Assembly: GCA_033297075.1 (NCBI GenBank)
Contig: MU858055.1
Location: 186,001-250,000 of the forward strand
DNA from: Rhypophila decipiens
Lineage: Eukaryota; Ascomycota; Sordariomycetes; Sordariales; Naviculisporaceae
DNA: 64,000 nucleotides
Direction of reading: 5' to 3'
A program made the position numbers and the translations under genes. The first letter of the stretch is position 1, and each line of letters begins with the position of its first letter. Below, piece by piece: positions 34,641 through 46,976 of this stretch. Below the pieces are notes generated by a model. The model made no database searches. It had not been told where the DNA came from and saw nothing but the letters and a program-made list of their open reading frames with translations.

Positions 34641-36396
34641 ATGTTCGAAATGATGCTGGAAGAGAAGTACGTGAGGATATTTCATATTGCGACACCAGAC
34701 AGCGATCGGCTGGCTTTTGTCCCTAGGCCAACTTTGGGGATAAGCTGACATTGGGACAGATACATTGGCTTGGGGTTAGCCGTGACATCTAGTTTGGCCA
34801 TTGGTATGTTTTGCGCCTCGCGATCATCACACGAAAGACCAACTCAGAATGCCCAGCTAACACTACTGTTCATCATAGGCACGAGTTTTGTAATAACTAA
34901 AAAGGTTCGCTTTCTCACGCCAACGTTGTCCACACCCCGCAGCCAGGTTGCGAACAAGCCCGGGCAAAAATATTTGAACAGTGTATGGGAAAAACACGGC
35001 GCTAACTCGACTGAAATATTAGGGATTGACGCAAGCAGAAGAAAGACATGGATTCGAGGGAGATGGTTATGTTTACCTCAAGAGCCCATTATGGTGGGCA
35101 GGCATCGCATGCTGTATGAGCACCTCCCCTACAGATGCCCCCAGTCAAGAAACGTGGCTGGTAGAGAATAAGTGCTAATCGTGACTCTAGTGGTCCTAGG
35201 AGAAGTCTGCAACTTCGCGGCATACGCATTCGCGCCGGCGATTCTCGTCACCCCGCTCGGCGCGCTGGCAGTCTTAATAGGAGCTGTGCTGGGATCCTAC
35301 TTCCTTGGGGAGGAGCTGGGGACCCTGGGCAAACTGGGGAGTGCGTTATGCCTCATAGGCGCCGTTGTCATTGTCCTCCACGCACCGCCGGACGAGGAGA
35401 TTGAGACGATTGACAAGATTCTTCACTATGCGATCCAACCAGGTACGGTTGCTTCCTCACCCAACGCCATTCATGTGCCCGCCCTCCGCTAACCACCACA
35501 TTAGGATTTCTGATCTACGCATTTTCAGTTTGCGCATTCGCCGCCTTTATGATATATAGGATCGCGCCGGTCCACGGCAAGAAGAATCCTCTGATCTACT
35601 TGAGCATCTGCTCTACCGTCGGATCCGTTTCCGTCATGGCCATCAAGGCCTTCGGTATTGCGCTCAAGCTCACATTTGCGGGGAACAACCAGTTCTCACA
35701 CCCGTCGACATATGTGTTCTTGATCATTACGGCTGTCTGCATCTTGACGCAGATGAATTACTTCAACAAGGCCCTCAGCCAGTTTGCGGCCAATATGTGC
35801 GTCCCTTCCCCCACCTCTGTTCAGGTGTCATCAAAACTAACAAGTTCGTCAATAGCGTCAATCCATTGTACTATGTCACTTTCACGACAGCCACCCTATC
35901 AGCATCTTTCATCCTCTTCAGTGGATTCAACACCACGGACATCGTCAGCATCCTCACCCTGCTGTGCGGCTTCCTCGTCACATTCACAGGCGTCTACCTG
36001 CTCAACCTGAGCCGAGGCGATCCTAACGGCACCAAGTTGGCGTCCCGACGCCAGGGCAGTGATACCACCGGCACCGACATGATCTCGAGCATCCAGACCC
36101 GCATGAGCATGGAGGCGAGGAGGTCACTAGGCGGCCGCAGTCTTCACGGCGACCGGGACGGATTAATCCGGGCCTATGATGAGGAAGAGGCCGCGGGCTT
36201 CGGTCTTACGGACCTTGCCGAGGATAGCGACTCGGACATGGATCCTAGGTCACCGATGATGCCGAGCTCTTCCGCTGCTCCCGGTGCAGCGAATGGGAAC
36301 GGCAATGGCAATGGGCATTTAGCGCCTGGTGGTGGGGGTGCGAAAGGTTATAGCGAGGCGATAGAGTTACAGAATAGGAGATCTGGTGATAGATGA
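34641..36396 (+). CDS. NIPA-type (DUF803) magnesium transporter, 423 aa, seven exons
   Basis: Exons: 34641-34666, 34760-34803, 34879-34904, 35023-35113, 35191-35442, 35505-35796 and 35856-36396. The first three are very short (26, 44 and 26 nt) but together give the family start: ...EEKYIGLGLAVTSSLAIG, then TSFVITKKGL. About nine hydrophobic helices follow. Diagnostic motifs include LGEVCNFAAYAFAPAILVTP, the LGxLxVLIGAVLGS-like stretch and LTQMNYFNKAL. The ~110-residue C-terminal tail is hydrophilic, with an acidic patch and a Gly/Asn repeat. NIPA proteins are membrane Mg2+ transporters of the drug/metabolite-transporter fold. Substrate here is inferred from family. Confidence 0.93.
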
Positions 36397-37857
36397 GAGC
36401 TTGGGGGGGGCGATATATACCCTTATTTATGGTTGGCTGGGCTGTTTTTGTTCTTTTTTTTTATCTTGGTACTTAGTTTCATCATTATCGTTCTCGGACT
36501 CTTCTATCCGGGCTGGGCTGGGCTGGGCTGGGCTGGGCTGGGTTTGGCATAACCATTTATTTTTTCCCATCATCTCGGGTTGTCTGAATGTGTCAGATTC
36601 ATCTTCATCATATGTCTTTTCCTCTGCCATCCGTTTTGCCTTTGTGCCTGGAGAGCATCTTTTCCCTCCTTTACTGGGACAGGACTTAAAAAACTTGTAT
36701 GTATATATGTATCTAGCTTCTTCTATCTCGAGCCGTTTTTTAGCTGTTCTGTTTGTTTAAAGTCTTTTTTTTTTTTACCCCAGCTATGTACATTCAACTT
36801 TTGGCTGGCTTCGTTTGGGTAATGATTGAATTAAGGGCAGGGGCACGACGTACGCTGGCTGGGAGTGATGACTTGGATAAGGATATGGGAACCGGGTCAT
36901 GTTCAATTTTCTTTTCTCCTCTATCCGCATTTTTATTTTTTCTTTTTCTTCCTTGATCATACATCATACAACATGACATGCGACAAGCTGGCAAGCAAGC
37001 AAGAAGACCTTTGTATCAACAAATAGTCCTGCGGTTGTCAGGCCGTTCAGCCCCCTCTGATGACTCGCCATGAGACGAGTGCGAGCGGCGAGCACAGTCA
37101 GAGGGTACCGTCATTAGCCAGCCCATGTACTGTACATTAAATACATTTACAAAAGTCTCTCTTCTTTTGTTAGCCAGCTCGGGGCGTACCAGCTCCCCCA
37201 ATCACACACTTGTACGAGACACCCCATGTGCTATTATGGAAAGGAACAGGACAACACTCGGCAAGAGGAATTGTCACCGAGGGAGAATTTCATGCCAGCC
37301 AAAACCCTGGAGACGGGCACCTCATTTTCCTGGTCAACGGTGAAGAAAACGCGTATCGATCACGGTTCACGTCATTAGATTCATTATCAAAGATGAGTCT
37401 GAAAAGGGCTCTATTCCTGGGCTCTTGTCAGGACCCTCTTGATGTTGTTACTTGCCGGAGTTACAAAGCCACAACACCAAAAGTAACAACCAACCCCGTC
37501 CTTTTTTTCTCCCTTTCGCAGCCTCAATGCAAATGTAAGTTAACGATCAGAATGACGCCGTGTAACCCATCCGCCCATGCTCAATAAGTGACCCTTCATT
37601 GAGCTTGCGTGCGCATTGAACAAAAAAAAGAAACAACATTTCTCCCTCCTGGTGAGCCCCATGTTTACCATTTGTTCTCAGAAGTTGACGTCGGCATTAT
37701 AGGGGTAGTCATCATTGTGACCGCCATTGCCGTAGCCAAGAGCGGGAGCGCCCTCGAAACCACCATCGTAGGCTGGGTCCATGGTGGCAACGGGAGGAGC
37801 AACGTACTGATCATCCATAGCAAACTTGGGATCCGCCCCAGCGTCGACAGCACCACC
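36397..37857. other. 1.46-kb convergent intergenic region, no gene seen
   Basis: Between the NIPA-type gene and RPS3 stop codons. T-rich, with a GGGCT tandem repeat (listed separately). The stretch 37600-37857 is downstream of the RPS3 stop and likely its 3' untranslated region. No RNA gene recognised. Confidence 0.6.
36510..36543 (+). repeat. (GGGCT)n pentanucleotide repeat
   Basis: About six perfect copies of ggctg in tandem, about 115 bp after the NIPA-type stop codon, so probably in its 3' untranslated region. A slippage microsatellite. G-runs of three at 5-nt spacing could form a G-quadruplex in the sense transcript. Confidence 0.85.
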
Positions 37858-38796
37858 CTATTGGTCTTCGGTCGCAGGCGCGGCCTCCTCACCAGCTTGC
37901 TCCTCCTGGCGGGCTGCCTCAGCAGCAGCCTGAACCTGAGCAGCCTTGGCACCGTAATCCTGGCTGATGGGCTGGAGAACAGGTTGCTCCTCCTTGGGGT
38001 CGATGATGGTAACGGCGTCGGGGAGAGACTTTTGGGGACCGGCCTTGCCCTCGGGGTCGCTGCCGCGCATGATCTTCACCTTGATACCGAGGACACCCTG
38101 GCGGAGCAGGACGTGTCTTGTCGCACTGTCGATGAAGTCCTTAGCGGGCTGACCGGAGTGGATCATGAAGCCGTCGGTGAACTTCATGGACTTGGCACGG
38201 GCGGCACGGAGCTTTCCGGAAACGACCACCTCGCAACCCTTGGCGCCGCTCTCCATGATAAAGCGAAGGACACCATAGCAAGCGCGGCGGACGGCGAGAC
38301 CGTTGAGAAGCTTGTAGCGGAGGGACTCGCACTGGGCGACGGCGGAGAGACCACGGTTCTGGACCTTGGCGGCGTAGAGGGAGACCGAGTTCTCGGGGAA
38401 CTTGAAGCGCTTCTGGATCAAGCTGGTAAGCTCGCGGATGCGGCGACCCTGCTCTCCGAGAACCTCCTGGGTGTGTGTGGCGCGGATGATGATGTCGGTG
38501 ACGGTCGGGGTGACGCGGACCTCGACGCCGGAGTAGCCCTCCTCGGCCAGCTCACGCTGGAAGAACTCGTTCAGCTCGGCATAGAAGACACCGTCGGCGA
38601 CAAACTTTCTGCGCTTGGAACTATAGGGCGAGAAGGAAATAACCAAGTCAGCAAACTTCGTCCGGGTTGAAGCTGTCCAGTACTTTCTTCATTTTCTGGC
38701 TTGGAACCCCTCCATCTCCGACCTCGAATTGTGATGCAGATTGTTGTCCAACTTTGTGTTTTTCAAAACTTACATCTGAGTACCCTGAGCGGCCAT
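37858..38796 (-). CDS. RPS3: 40S ribosomal protein uS3 (RPS3), 261 aa
   Basis: Two exons on the minus strand, 38796-38774 and 38620-37858. The 153-nt intron sits after codon 7, giving [20 protein letters not shown], the usual eukaryotic uS3 N-terminus. The KH domain spans about 20-95 ([15 protein letters not shown]). The C-terminal uS3 fold carries [20 protein letters not shown] and LGIKVKIM. The tail is Ala/Glu/Gln-rich. uS3 lies at the mRNA entry channel of the small subunit and contributes to mRNA unwinding and scanning. Strongly C-biased third positions, seen throughout, fit high expression. Intron placement near the 5' end is typical of fungal ribosomal protein genes. Confidence 0.97.
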
Positions 38797-39688
38797 GATT
38801 GCGGTGGTGACGACGAGAGGTCCTGTGTCGGGGGTCTTCGTTGGGTGCTGAGGGTTGAGGGATGCCTTCTCGCGAGAATCACCAACTTTTTCAATCGATG
38901 AGGGTAAATTCGACCAGCACACTACTTTTTGCGAATTCGTGGTGGGCTGCCTTTCCTCTTTGGGGTGTTGGTGGAGTAGGGTTTGCTCCGTCCAATCAAC
39001 AGCTGCATTGGGCTGATATGTGGGGTATATGTTTCTCGTCTGTCAACTGCCAGCCGGTGCTTTGCGGCTGTATCGTTCTCTTCTGTAAATGGTCTGTGCA
39101 CCTATCTGACGTGGGGCAGTTTTATCAGCCAGCCCGGTCCCCGACTCCCCAGCTGTGCCGACGTCAACCCCAGCGCGTGATGATGCCCAGCCAAAAGTCG
39201 CTCCGAGCCAAATGACTACACTGAAACCCATCTGCTCCTGTCGAACCTCGTTCACTAGGAATCCCTCAGCTGCTGCGCATCCGCCTAACCCGGAAAGCTG
39301 GGCAAGTCCTGTTAGCAAGCCTTGTGATTCTTTTATACTCTTCAACCTCTCACATGATTTTGTTACAACGTGCAACGTATTCAAATCTTGTTGGTGCTTC
39401 TTGATGTACGGGTTATCCGTATTGCAGTGAGTTTATTAGCTGAGGTTGCTAGCAACAAAGTTTGAAGTACCTACCCTGCCCCAAGGTTTCGTACCTTCTT
39501 ACCTCCCTACCTCCTCCATTTCAAGTACATTTACTCGGCGGGTGGGTTGTAATCTCGCCATAACGATCCAAACACGAAACATCAAGCCAGATTATATCTG
39601 TACACCACCATTTGTCTTGTCTGAGCTTCTCTTCGCGTTGACACCAGGGTCGCAACCCTTCCGTACCCCTCCCCCGCAATTGTCCACG
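38797..39688. promoter_or_regulatory. Shared upstream region of RPS3 and the myotubularin gene
   Basis: 892 bp between divergent start codons. A CCAATCA element is at 38992-38998 and an inverse CCAAT (ATTGG) near 39006. These are possible HAP/CBC sites about 200 bp upstream of RPS3. Several TACC and CTACC motifs cluster at 39470-39520 on the myotubularin side. Function untested. Confidence 0.45.
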
Positions 39689-42227
39689 ATGGCGGCACCA
39701 CAGAGCAAGCATGTTCGTCACTATTCCGACTCTTCTCTCGTTGTTCTTGAGTGCTGTATGCTGATATGAGAACTTTCAGGTGTACCGTGAAATTCATGCC
39801 TTGCGCGGGGGAAAACCAGAGCTTGGCGATCTTGCCTTGAACGACTTCCACTTGGTCTTCCGATTCCCGCCCGAATCGCAGATTCTCGCCGACCCTTCTA
39901 CTCCGAAGAAGCCGCCCAAGCAGGTGTGGTTCGCCTTCCATGTCATCTCGCAATGTACTCTCAAGACAACGCCTCCGTCGAGCGGAATACCGTCTTCCGT
40001 ACGCATCCAGTTCCGAGATTTCACCTATGTGAGCTTCAACTTTCCAGACGATCAAGAGGCTCGGGACGCCTTCGACTTTATCCGCACGAGAACTTGCAAG
40101 TTGGGCAGCATAGAGAAGCTGTTAGCCTTTAGCTATCGACCGCCTCCCAACTCGCCAGAAAACAAGATAAATGGCTGGGATGTGTACGATGTCAGGTCCG
40201 AGTTTAGACGCCAGGGTATTAGCGAGAAGTCGGCGGACCTGGGCTGGAGGATATCTACAATCAACAAGGACTACTCATTCTCCCCCACCTATCCGGCACT
40301 ACTGGTAGTCCCCTCAAAGATCTCGGACAACACCCTCAAGTATGCCGCCAACTTCCGGTCTCGGGCAAGAATACCGACCCTCACCTACCTTCACCCAGTC
40401 AACAACTGCACCATCACCCGGAGCTCACAGCCATTCGTTGGCCTCCGTATGAAGCGCAGTATCCAGGATGAACGTCTTGTCGGTGCGTGTTTCTCCGCAG
40501 CTACCGACTCGTTGGGGAACCCTGTGGCTACGGCGTCCGACTCCAGCCCGTCGTCAAGTCATGTGGATCTCAGCGCCGAGAGTGCGGACACAGATCTATC
40601 CTTGTCGGAAACAGAGAGAATGGAGGACGAGATAATTGCCGGAAATGCGTTTTATGACGAGAAGACCGGCAAAAGGTTGATATATGGTGCTCAGCAGCAC
40701 AACTTGATCGTCGATGCCCGCCCAGCCATCAACTCGTATGCCATGCAGGCGATAGGGATGGGGTCGGAAAACATGGACTATTACAGGTTTGCGAGGAAAA
40801 TATTTCTGAATATTGACAATATTCACGTTATGCGCGAGTCGTTGGACAAGGTGATCAGCGCAATCAAGGACGCCGACGTGTCCCCGTTTCCGCCCAATCG
40901 AGATCTTCTTGCCAAAAGCAAATGGCTCAAGCATATTTCTGGAATCCTTGACGGGTCTGCCATTATCGCCCGCCAAGTTGGAATCCAGCACTCACATGCC
41001 CTCATCCACTGCTCAGATGGCTGGGACCGGACAAGCCAGCTCTGTGCCCTTTCCCAGCTGATGCTTGACCCATATTATCGAACCATGGAGGGGTTTATCG
41101 TGCTGGTGGAGAAGGACTGGCTCTCGTTTGGCCATATGTTCGGCCTACGATCTGCACATCTCAATCACGAAAGCTGGTTTACGGTCGATAGCGACGCCTT
41201 GGCCGGCTCAGCAGTGAAGCCGGGTGAAAATGACGGGCGCGGTGACGCGATTGAAAATGCCCTTGCAAGTGCCAGACGCTTCTTCAACAAAAAAGATGCT
41301 TCTGCGGATACGGAGGAGGGGACTACTGTCGACGAGGCCAAGGCAGCACCTACCTCGGGGCCGGAGTCCCAGGCTACGCGGCTAAAGGACGTCTCGCCGG
41401 TCTTCCATCAATTTCTGGATGCAACGTACCAGCTTCTTCGACAACATCCTACGAGATTTGAGTTCAACGAGCGCTTCTTGCGCCGCTTGCTTTATCACGT
41501 ATATTCTTGCCAATATGGCACATTTTTATGCAACAACGAACGGCAACGACATGAAGCCAAGTTAATGGAGCGTACACGGAGCGTTTGGGCTTACTTCTTG
41601 AGCAGGCGTCAGGAATTTACCAACGAGCAGTACGACGCAACTATTGATGATCACACCAAGGGTCGCGAACGGCTACTCTTTCCACGTCTTGGTGAAGTTC
41701 GGTGGTGGCATCAGGTTTTCAACCGCACAGACGATGAGATGAACAGCACTATCAACGCCTCCATGGCCACTGCCGAGCGTGTAGCAGCGTACCAGGCTTC
41801 TTCTGGCTTGTCTGATGTTGATCTTTCTCGGAGCGACAGCCCGAACAGTCAACTTGATACACAGAACAGAGACATACAAAGCCCACCAAGTCACAGCCCA
41901 CAGCCGCCCAGTCTCCCGCTCCACAAGTCTGTTCTCGCAAGCGTCGAGTCGGCACATGACGCGCTGACCCCAGAAACGCGGAGCCCGCCATCTTTCCAGA
42001 AGAGTTCGAGCACTGGAGAAATGCCCAGCACGCCTGCCGCGTTGCAAGACAAGATATCAGGCTTATCAATTGTGCAAAACGTACAAAGCGTGATTGGAAG
42101 TCTCAGTGGTAACACGAAGAGCCAGAACGGTAGCGACGCCGAAGGTCACAGTCGTCTAGGAGGCTCGAGCAGGAGTCGACGTTCGCATGAAGTCGATGCG
42201 GATCGGGAACTGCAACCCATGGAATAG
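39689..42227 (+). CDS. YMR1: Myotubularin-family phosphoinositide 3-phosphatase (Ymr1-like), 823 aa
   Basis: Two exons, 39689-39712 (eight codons) and 39780-42227, joined in phase 0 as MAAPQSKHVYREIHALRGG. A PH-GRAM-like domain covers about 9-130. The myotubularin phosphatase domain is about 150-620. The active-site CX5R loop is HCSDGWDRTSQ, with catalytic Cys near 419 and Arg near 425, both Asp residues present, so the enzyme should be active. Other family marks are NGWDVYDVRSEFRRQG and the late ATYQLLRQHPTRFEFNE segment. The C-terminal ~160 residues are Ser/Pro-rich and disordered. The enzyme removes the 3-phosphate from PI3P and PI(3,5)P2 and so tunes endosome-vacuole traffic and autophagy. 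Confidence 0.95.
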
Positions 42228-43724
42228 GCAGCCATGCGAACGACACTGTCCTGACGGTATGCTCCCCGTGTGAGATGAAGAGCGAGAGAAAGAGTTCAAG
42301 CGTGATGATCGGGAACTGGTTCAGTATCAGAGCCCGGGCAGGCATTGGGCCGTGTATTTGTGATTTAGAAACTAGGAGCGCTTTTTGTTTGCTTAACGGC
42401 ATAATTATTACGATAAAAGCGTACCTTATAGACTGGCGGATACCCATTATCACTTTGGTTACCCACCATCGGTAGGAGCAACTGGCTCTCCTGTTCTGCC
42501 ACTTCCTCCGCAGGTCAGTTCTGTGAACTCGGGCGTAGGTATCTGATTATAGTATGCGCCTTCGTTGCAGACACGAGAATGGACGGATCATGGTAATGTT
42601 AGGCCGACCGACTAGTCCTCTGAAGTACATGATTGAAACAGCTCTATTGTTAGACTGACGACTATTACACAGGTTCTATACGGATTTCGGATGGCTTTTC
42701 TTCCTCAAATATGGCAATCTTTTCTCGTTTGTGATGTGTCTCAAACTGATGTTTTCTGCTCTAAACATCGCAAGACAGAAAAGGGAACAAAAGAACCGCA
42801 GTGACGCTGGGCTGGGTAAAAGAAAAATTGTACCTGTACCTAATATAAAGATTTCAGAAGATACCAGGTAAATCCATCCGTCCTTCGGCCTGAGCTGTCG
42901 CCCCTCTTTCTTCAATTGACCTTTGAAGAAGGCATGTGTCGCACCTTCCCATACGGAGTTGTACAGTACAGCAGTCACCAGTGGCGGCTGCATAATACCT
43001 GAAGCCTGTGCGCTACGTAATTGGCAGCCCAATCCCGCGCCCATCTTGCTGCCACTGACGCTTGGGTCGCACCTGAAATTGACAACCTGCGCGGTTCATC
43101 GCGTGGAGCTCGCTCGCTGCTCCCGCAACTGCATCAAAATTACGGATACAGCGACCGATCTATATTCTGCGACAAAAACAAAAAGAGCGGGCTTGAATAC
43201 CGGCCCTTTCATCGTGACTGGCGAACTCTGCTCTTCTTTTCGAACGCAGTTGCGACTTGGAAAACAAGCTGTTTATCTGACTCTCCCAGCCTTCTTTGTT
43301 CAGCGGGCGTCAACTGTCCCTTCTCCATAGCTGAATTGTCATTTGCATCGAAATTCCAGGGGTGGGAGAACTGGGAAACGACTGCACCACCAAGCATCAA
43401 AGCCCAGCCCAGCGCCGACCCAGGGTTTGAGCTAAACCAAACCAAACCCACCTCTCCCACCACAACAACCCAGCCTTCAGCATCGGTCGGCAACAGCCCA
43501 CGTCCAGCTAACAACCTGAACCTGGATCTTGGTCTCCCGCTTCTCCCAACTTTAACATTATTGACTTGCATCAAGTCTGCACGCGATCACCAAGTCAACT
43601 ACAAGCCCAGGCTCCAAATCTCCGTACAGTACCCCGCCGGCTCGCGACAATAACAACCCCCCCACCGATATAATCACCATCACTGCGCCGCTCCTCGCTC
43701 TCTCTCGCTCCGCCGACCGTCAAG
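42228..43724. other. 1.5-kb intergenic region, no gene seen
   Basis: Between two plus-strand genes. Open frames up to 210 codons (43021-43653) have no motif, and most lie in the C/A-rich leader of the PP2A gene. A C/T-rich run (43685-43712) just before the start codon at 43725 looks like a core promoter or leader element. Confidence 0.6.
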
Positions 43725-46031
43725 ATGGCCGAAGCGAACTCGCCTCCCAAACCCGATGAACTCTATCCTATCGCCGTGTTGATCGATGAATTGAAGGTAG
43801 GCCGTGTCACCTTCAAGCACTCTTCTCGGTCCTGTTTACCATCTCTGGGTCCTCGAAACTGACTTCCCGACCAGCACGACGACGTCCTCCTCCGTCTCAA
43901 TGCCATTCACCGTCTCCCCACTATCGCCCTTGCTTTGGGTGACGAGCGCACTCGGGAAGAGTTGATTCCCTTTCTCGATGGTCAGTTGGTCTAGTCTCGC
44001 CCCGCTCGGCCTCGTTGCCCTGCCTGGCCTTGCGCCTGTCACACTAGATAGCCGTCTGGGCATTTGCTGACCCCTCCGGTACAGAGAGCGTCGAGGACGA
44101 AGATGAGGTGCTGGTAGCCCTCAGTGAAGAGCTCGGTAAATTCATCGAGTACGTGGGCGGACCAGAGTGGGGACATGTCTTGCTGTCTCCCCTCGAGAAC
44201 CTCGCAGCCATAGAGGAGCCCGTCGTGCGAGATAAGGTAACAAGCTTGTCATGTTCAAGTATCCCACCTCCCAGACACAAGGGCTGACCATCCCTAATCC
44301 CCGCAGGCCGTCGAATCCCTAAACAAGATCTGTGCCGAACTTTCGCCCGAACAGGTGGAGCAATACTTCATACCTCTCACACTTCGGCTCTCTAAGGCAG
44401 ACTGGTTCACGTCGAAGGTGTCTGGTTGTGGTCTCTATACTGCTCCATACGCAAAGGTCTCCCCTGGCTCGCAAGAACAACTGCGCGGGGCATTTAACCT
44501 CCTGGTCCGCGATGAGACGCCAATGGTGCGCAGGCAAGCCGCCACCAACATGGCCAAGTTTGTGAAGGAGATGCCCGCTGCGATTGTTGTCCAAGAAATG
44601 ATACCCATGTTCGAACATCTCGCTGGAGACGACCAGGACAGCGTTCGTCTCCTGACGGTCGAAATCTTGATTTCGATTGCCGAAGTCGTACCCAAGGAAC
44701 AGCAGTCGAGCCATGGCGTTTTGCTTCGCTCGCTCCGTCAGCTGATAGAGGACAAGAGCTGGAGAGTCCGCTATATGATTGCGGACAGGTTCGAGAAGGT
44801 CAGTAGTCTTGATGGAATGTTCACATGGTTGCTTAGGGCCTGCAGCTAATGCCAACAACAGATTGCCAAGGCGGTCGATGAGGAGGTTGTATCGAGAGAT
44901 CTGGTTCCCGCTTTCGTCAAGCTACTCAAGGATAACGAAGCTGAGGTTCGGACGGCGATCGCGGGTCAGATCCCCGGTTTCTGCGCCCTTGTGGACAGAA
45001 ACACGCTTCTGAATGATATCATGAACCACATCGAAGACCTTGTCTCGGACAGCTCCCAGCATGTCAGAGCCGCCCTCGGCACACAGATCAGTGGTTTGGC
45101 CCCGATCCTTGGCAAACAAGAGTATGTGCCGCAACTGGTGTGAGATGGAGACGAGCCCGTTGCTGACATTGATATAGAACTATCAACAACCTCCTCCCCA
45201 TGTTCCTTCAGATGCTGAAGGACGAGTTCCCCGAAGTGCGGTTGCACATCATCTCAAAGTTGGAACTGATCAATCAGGTTATTGGCATCGATCTGCTCTC
45301 ACAGAGTCTCCTTCCTGCAATTGTCCAACTTGCCGAGGACAAGCAGTGGCGAGTTCGGCTTGCGATTATCGAGTATATCCCCCTGCTCGCCAGCCAACTC
45401 GGTGTGAAGTTCTTTGACGACAAGTTGAGCCAGCTATGCATGGGATGGCTTGGAGATACTGTCTTCTCTATCCGAGAAGCTGCAACCACCAACCTGAAGA
45501 AGCTCACTGAAGTGTTTGGCGTCGATTGGGCTAGCGAGGCGATTATCCCCAAGGTTATGGCCATGGGTGGTCACCCTAATTACCTCTATCGTATGACGAC
45601 GTGCTTTGCGATTACAGTAAGAACGAGATATTTTGATACATGGACATGCAAGACAGATTTGCTAACCTAGCGATTAGACACTTGCCAGTGTGGTCAGCAT
45701 GGATGTGATTGCGAAGTCGATCTTGCCCATGTTGGAGAAGCTTACGGCCGATGATATCCCCAACATTCGATTCAACGTCTCCAAGACATATGGCGAGTTG
45801 ATCAAGGTGCTCCGCCGCCTGCCGGACCAGGGCACGATTTACACACTAGAGCAGGCCGGCGCTCCCTTCAGCCCCTCGCCCCGGGGCCAGCAGCTGATCG
45901 AGGAGCGCATCATGCCGTGCCTGGAGAAGCTACAGAAGGACGATGACGTAGATGTGCGATTTTTCGCCACTACTGCGGCCGCTGAAGCGACTGCTCCCGG
46001 TGGCGGAGAGCCGATGAATACATCACCATAG
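43725..46031 (+). CDS. TPD3: Protein phosphatase 2A scaffold subunit A (Tpd3), 624 aa, seven exons
   Basis: Exons: 43725-43796, 43875-43980, 44085-44236, 44307-44798, 44862-45121, 45178-45616 and 45678-46031, all joining in frame. The product is a chain of HEAT repeats along nearly its full length. Examples of the repeat signature are [34 protein letters not shown] and [18 protein letters not shown]. Length matches yeast Tpd3 (about 635) and other A subunits (about 590-620). This horseshoe-shaped scaffold binds the catalytic C subunit and variable B subunits to form the PP2A holoenzyme. The final ~70 residues extend beyond the core repeats and include a Gly/Pro-rich end. It faces EFM4 tail to tail. 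Confidence 0.96.
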
Positions 46032-46557
46032 ATACAGCGAAAAAAGAAGACAAAAACAAGCAAGAAACCCCCAGTCACCACGCAGAGAATAGTCATGTTT
46101 GTTAATAAAGCGATTCCTCATTTTATTATTTTTATTCCCTTGTGCATTTTCCCAGGCAGTGAGGCAGTGAGGCAGTGGAGGCAGAGAGACAAAGAGATAA
46201 AAGTAGGTTTGATATCTGAGCAGTCTTTTCGATAACCAATGGGCGAGGGTGGAGAACTTGTTAACCGCGGGGTGGCCCGGAGGGTGCATGGAGGACTCTT
46301 GATGAATAAACAACATTGACGTAGCGGAGAGAAGAAGAGAGCAATCCAGAATACTTTTCTTAGCCGCTTCCTGGTGGAAATATACATTCCTCAACTGGAA
46401 CTAGAGGTCGTCCAGTTTGGTCGTTTGAACACAAATCATCATGATTAGCAAGTAAGGGAGGGTAGCGAGGTTTGGTATTCTGAATTACAGAGCTTCTAAA
46501 TGTCTATTCATGTGCCCGATGGTCATCAGTGACCCTTCCGCCGCCCAGATCAGCATC
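46032..46557. other. 526-bp convergent spacer
   Basis: Holds the 3' untranslated regions of TPD3 and EFM4. A short tandem GGCAGTGA repeat (three imperfect copies) is at about 46154-46182. No gene seen. Confidence 0.6.
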
Positions 46558-46940
46558 TCATACAGCAACCGCCTCCTTGACAAAACAAAGCGTGCTAATC
46601 GTCGACCCTTGGACTCCGCCAAAGCTAAAGCTGGGATATTTAACCCGGCCAATCTGTCTCATGCGGTATTTCTTGATCTCTTTCTTTCCACCGTCGCTCG
46701 CATCCTCCACTACTGTTTCTTGTGTCCCGCCTTCTATCCACGCTTTCAGCTCGTCTTCGGTCCAGTTACAGCTGGTAATAAGAAAGATGCCCCCCTCGCG
46801 TAGGAGATTCAGCACTCGGCTCGGGTATCCCTCACAAATTGGATTTCCCTGGGCGTTGCGCTCTGAGCTGAGTGAGATGGCGTCAAAGGTCCCCTTGTCA
46901 AGGACTATATCCCACCGGGACCCCTTTTCTTCTTCCCCTG

Positions 46941-46976
<36 letters not shown>

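Noticed and set aside
38621..38773. Box C/D snoRNA in the RPS3 intron
   Set aside because: A CTGA is present but the only C-box-like sequence is ATGAAGA, a poor match, and no terminal stem is clear.
43021..43653. 210-codon frame upstream of the PP2A scaffold gene
   Set aside because: No motif and low-complexity Thr/Pro/Ser content in what is most likely promoter and leader.
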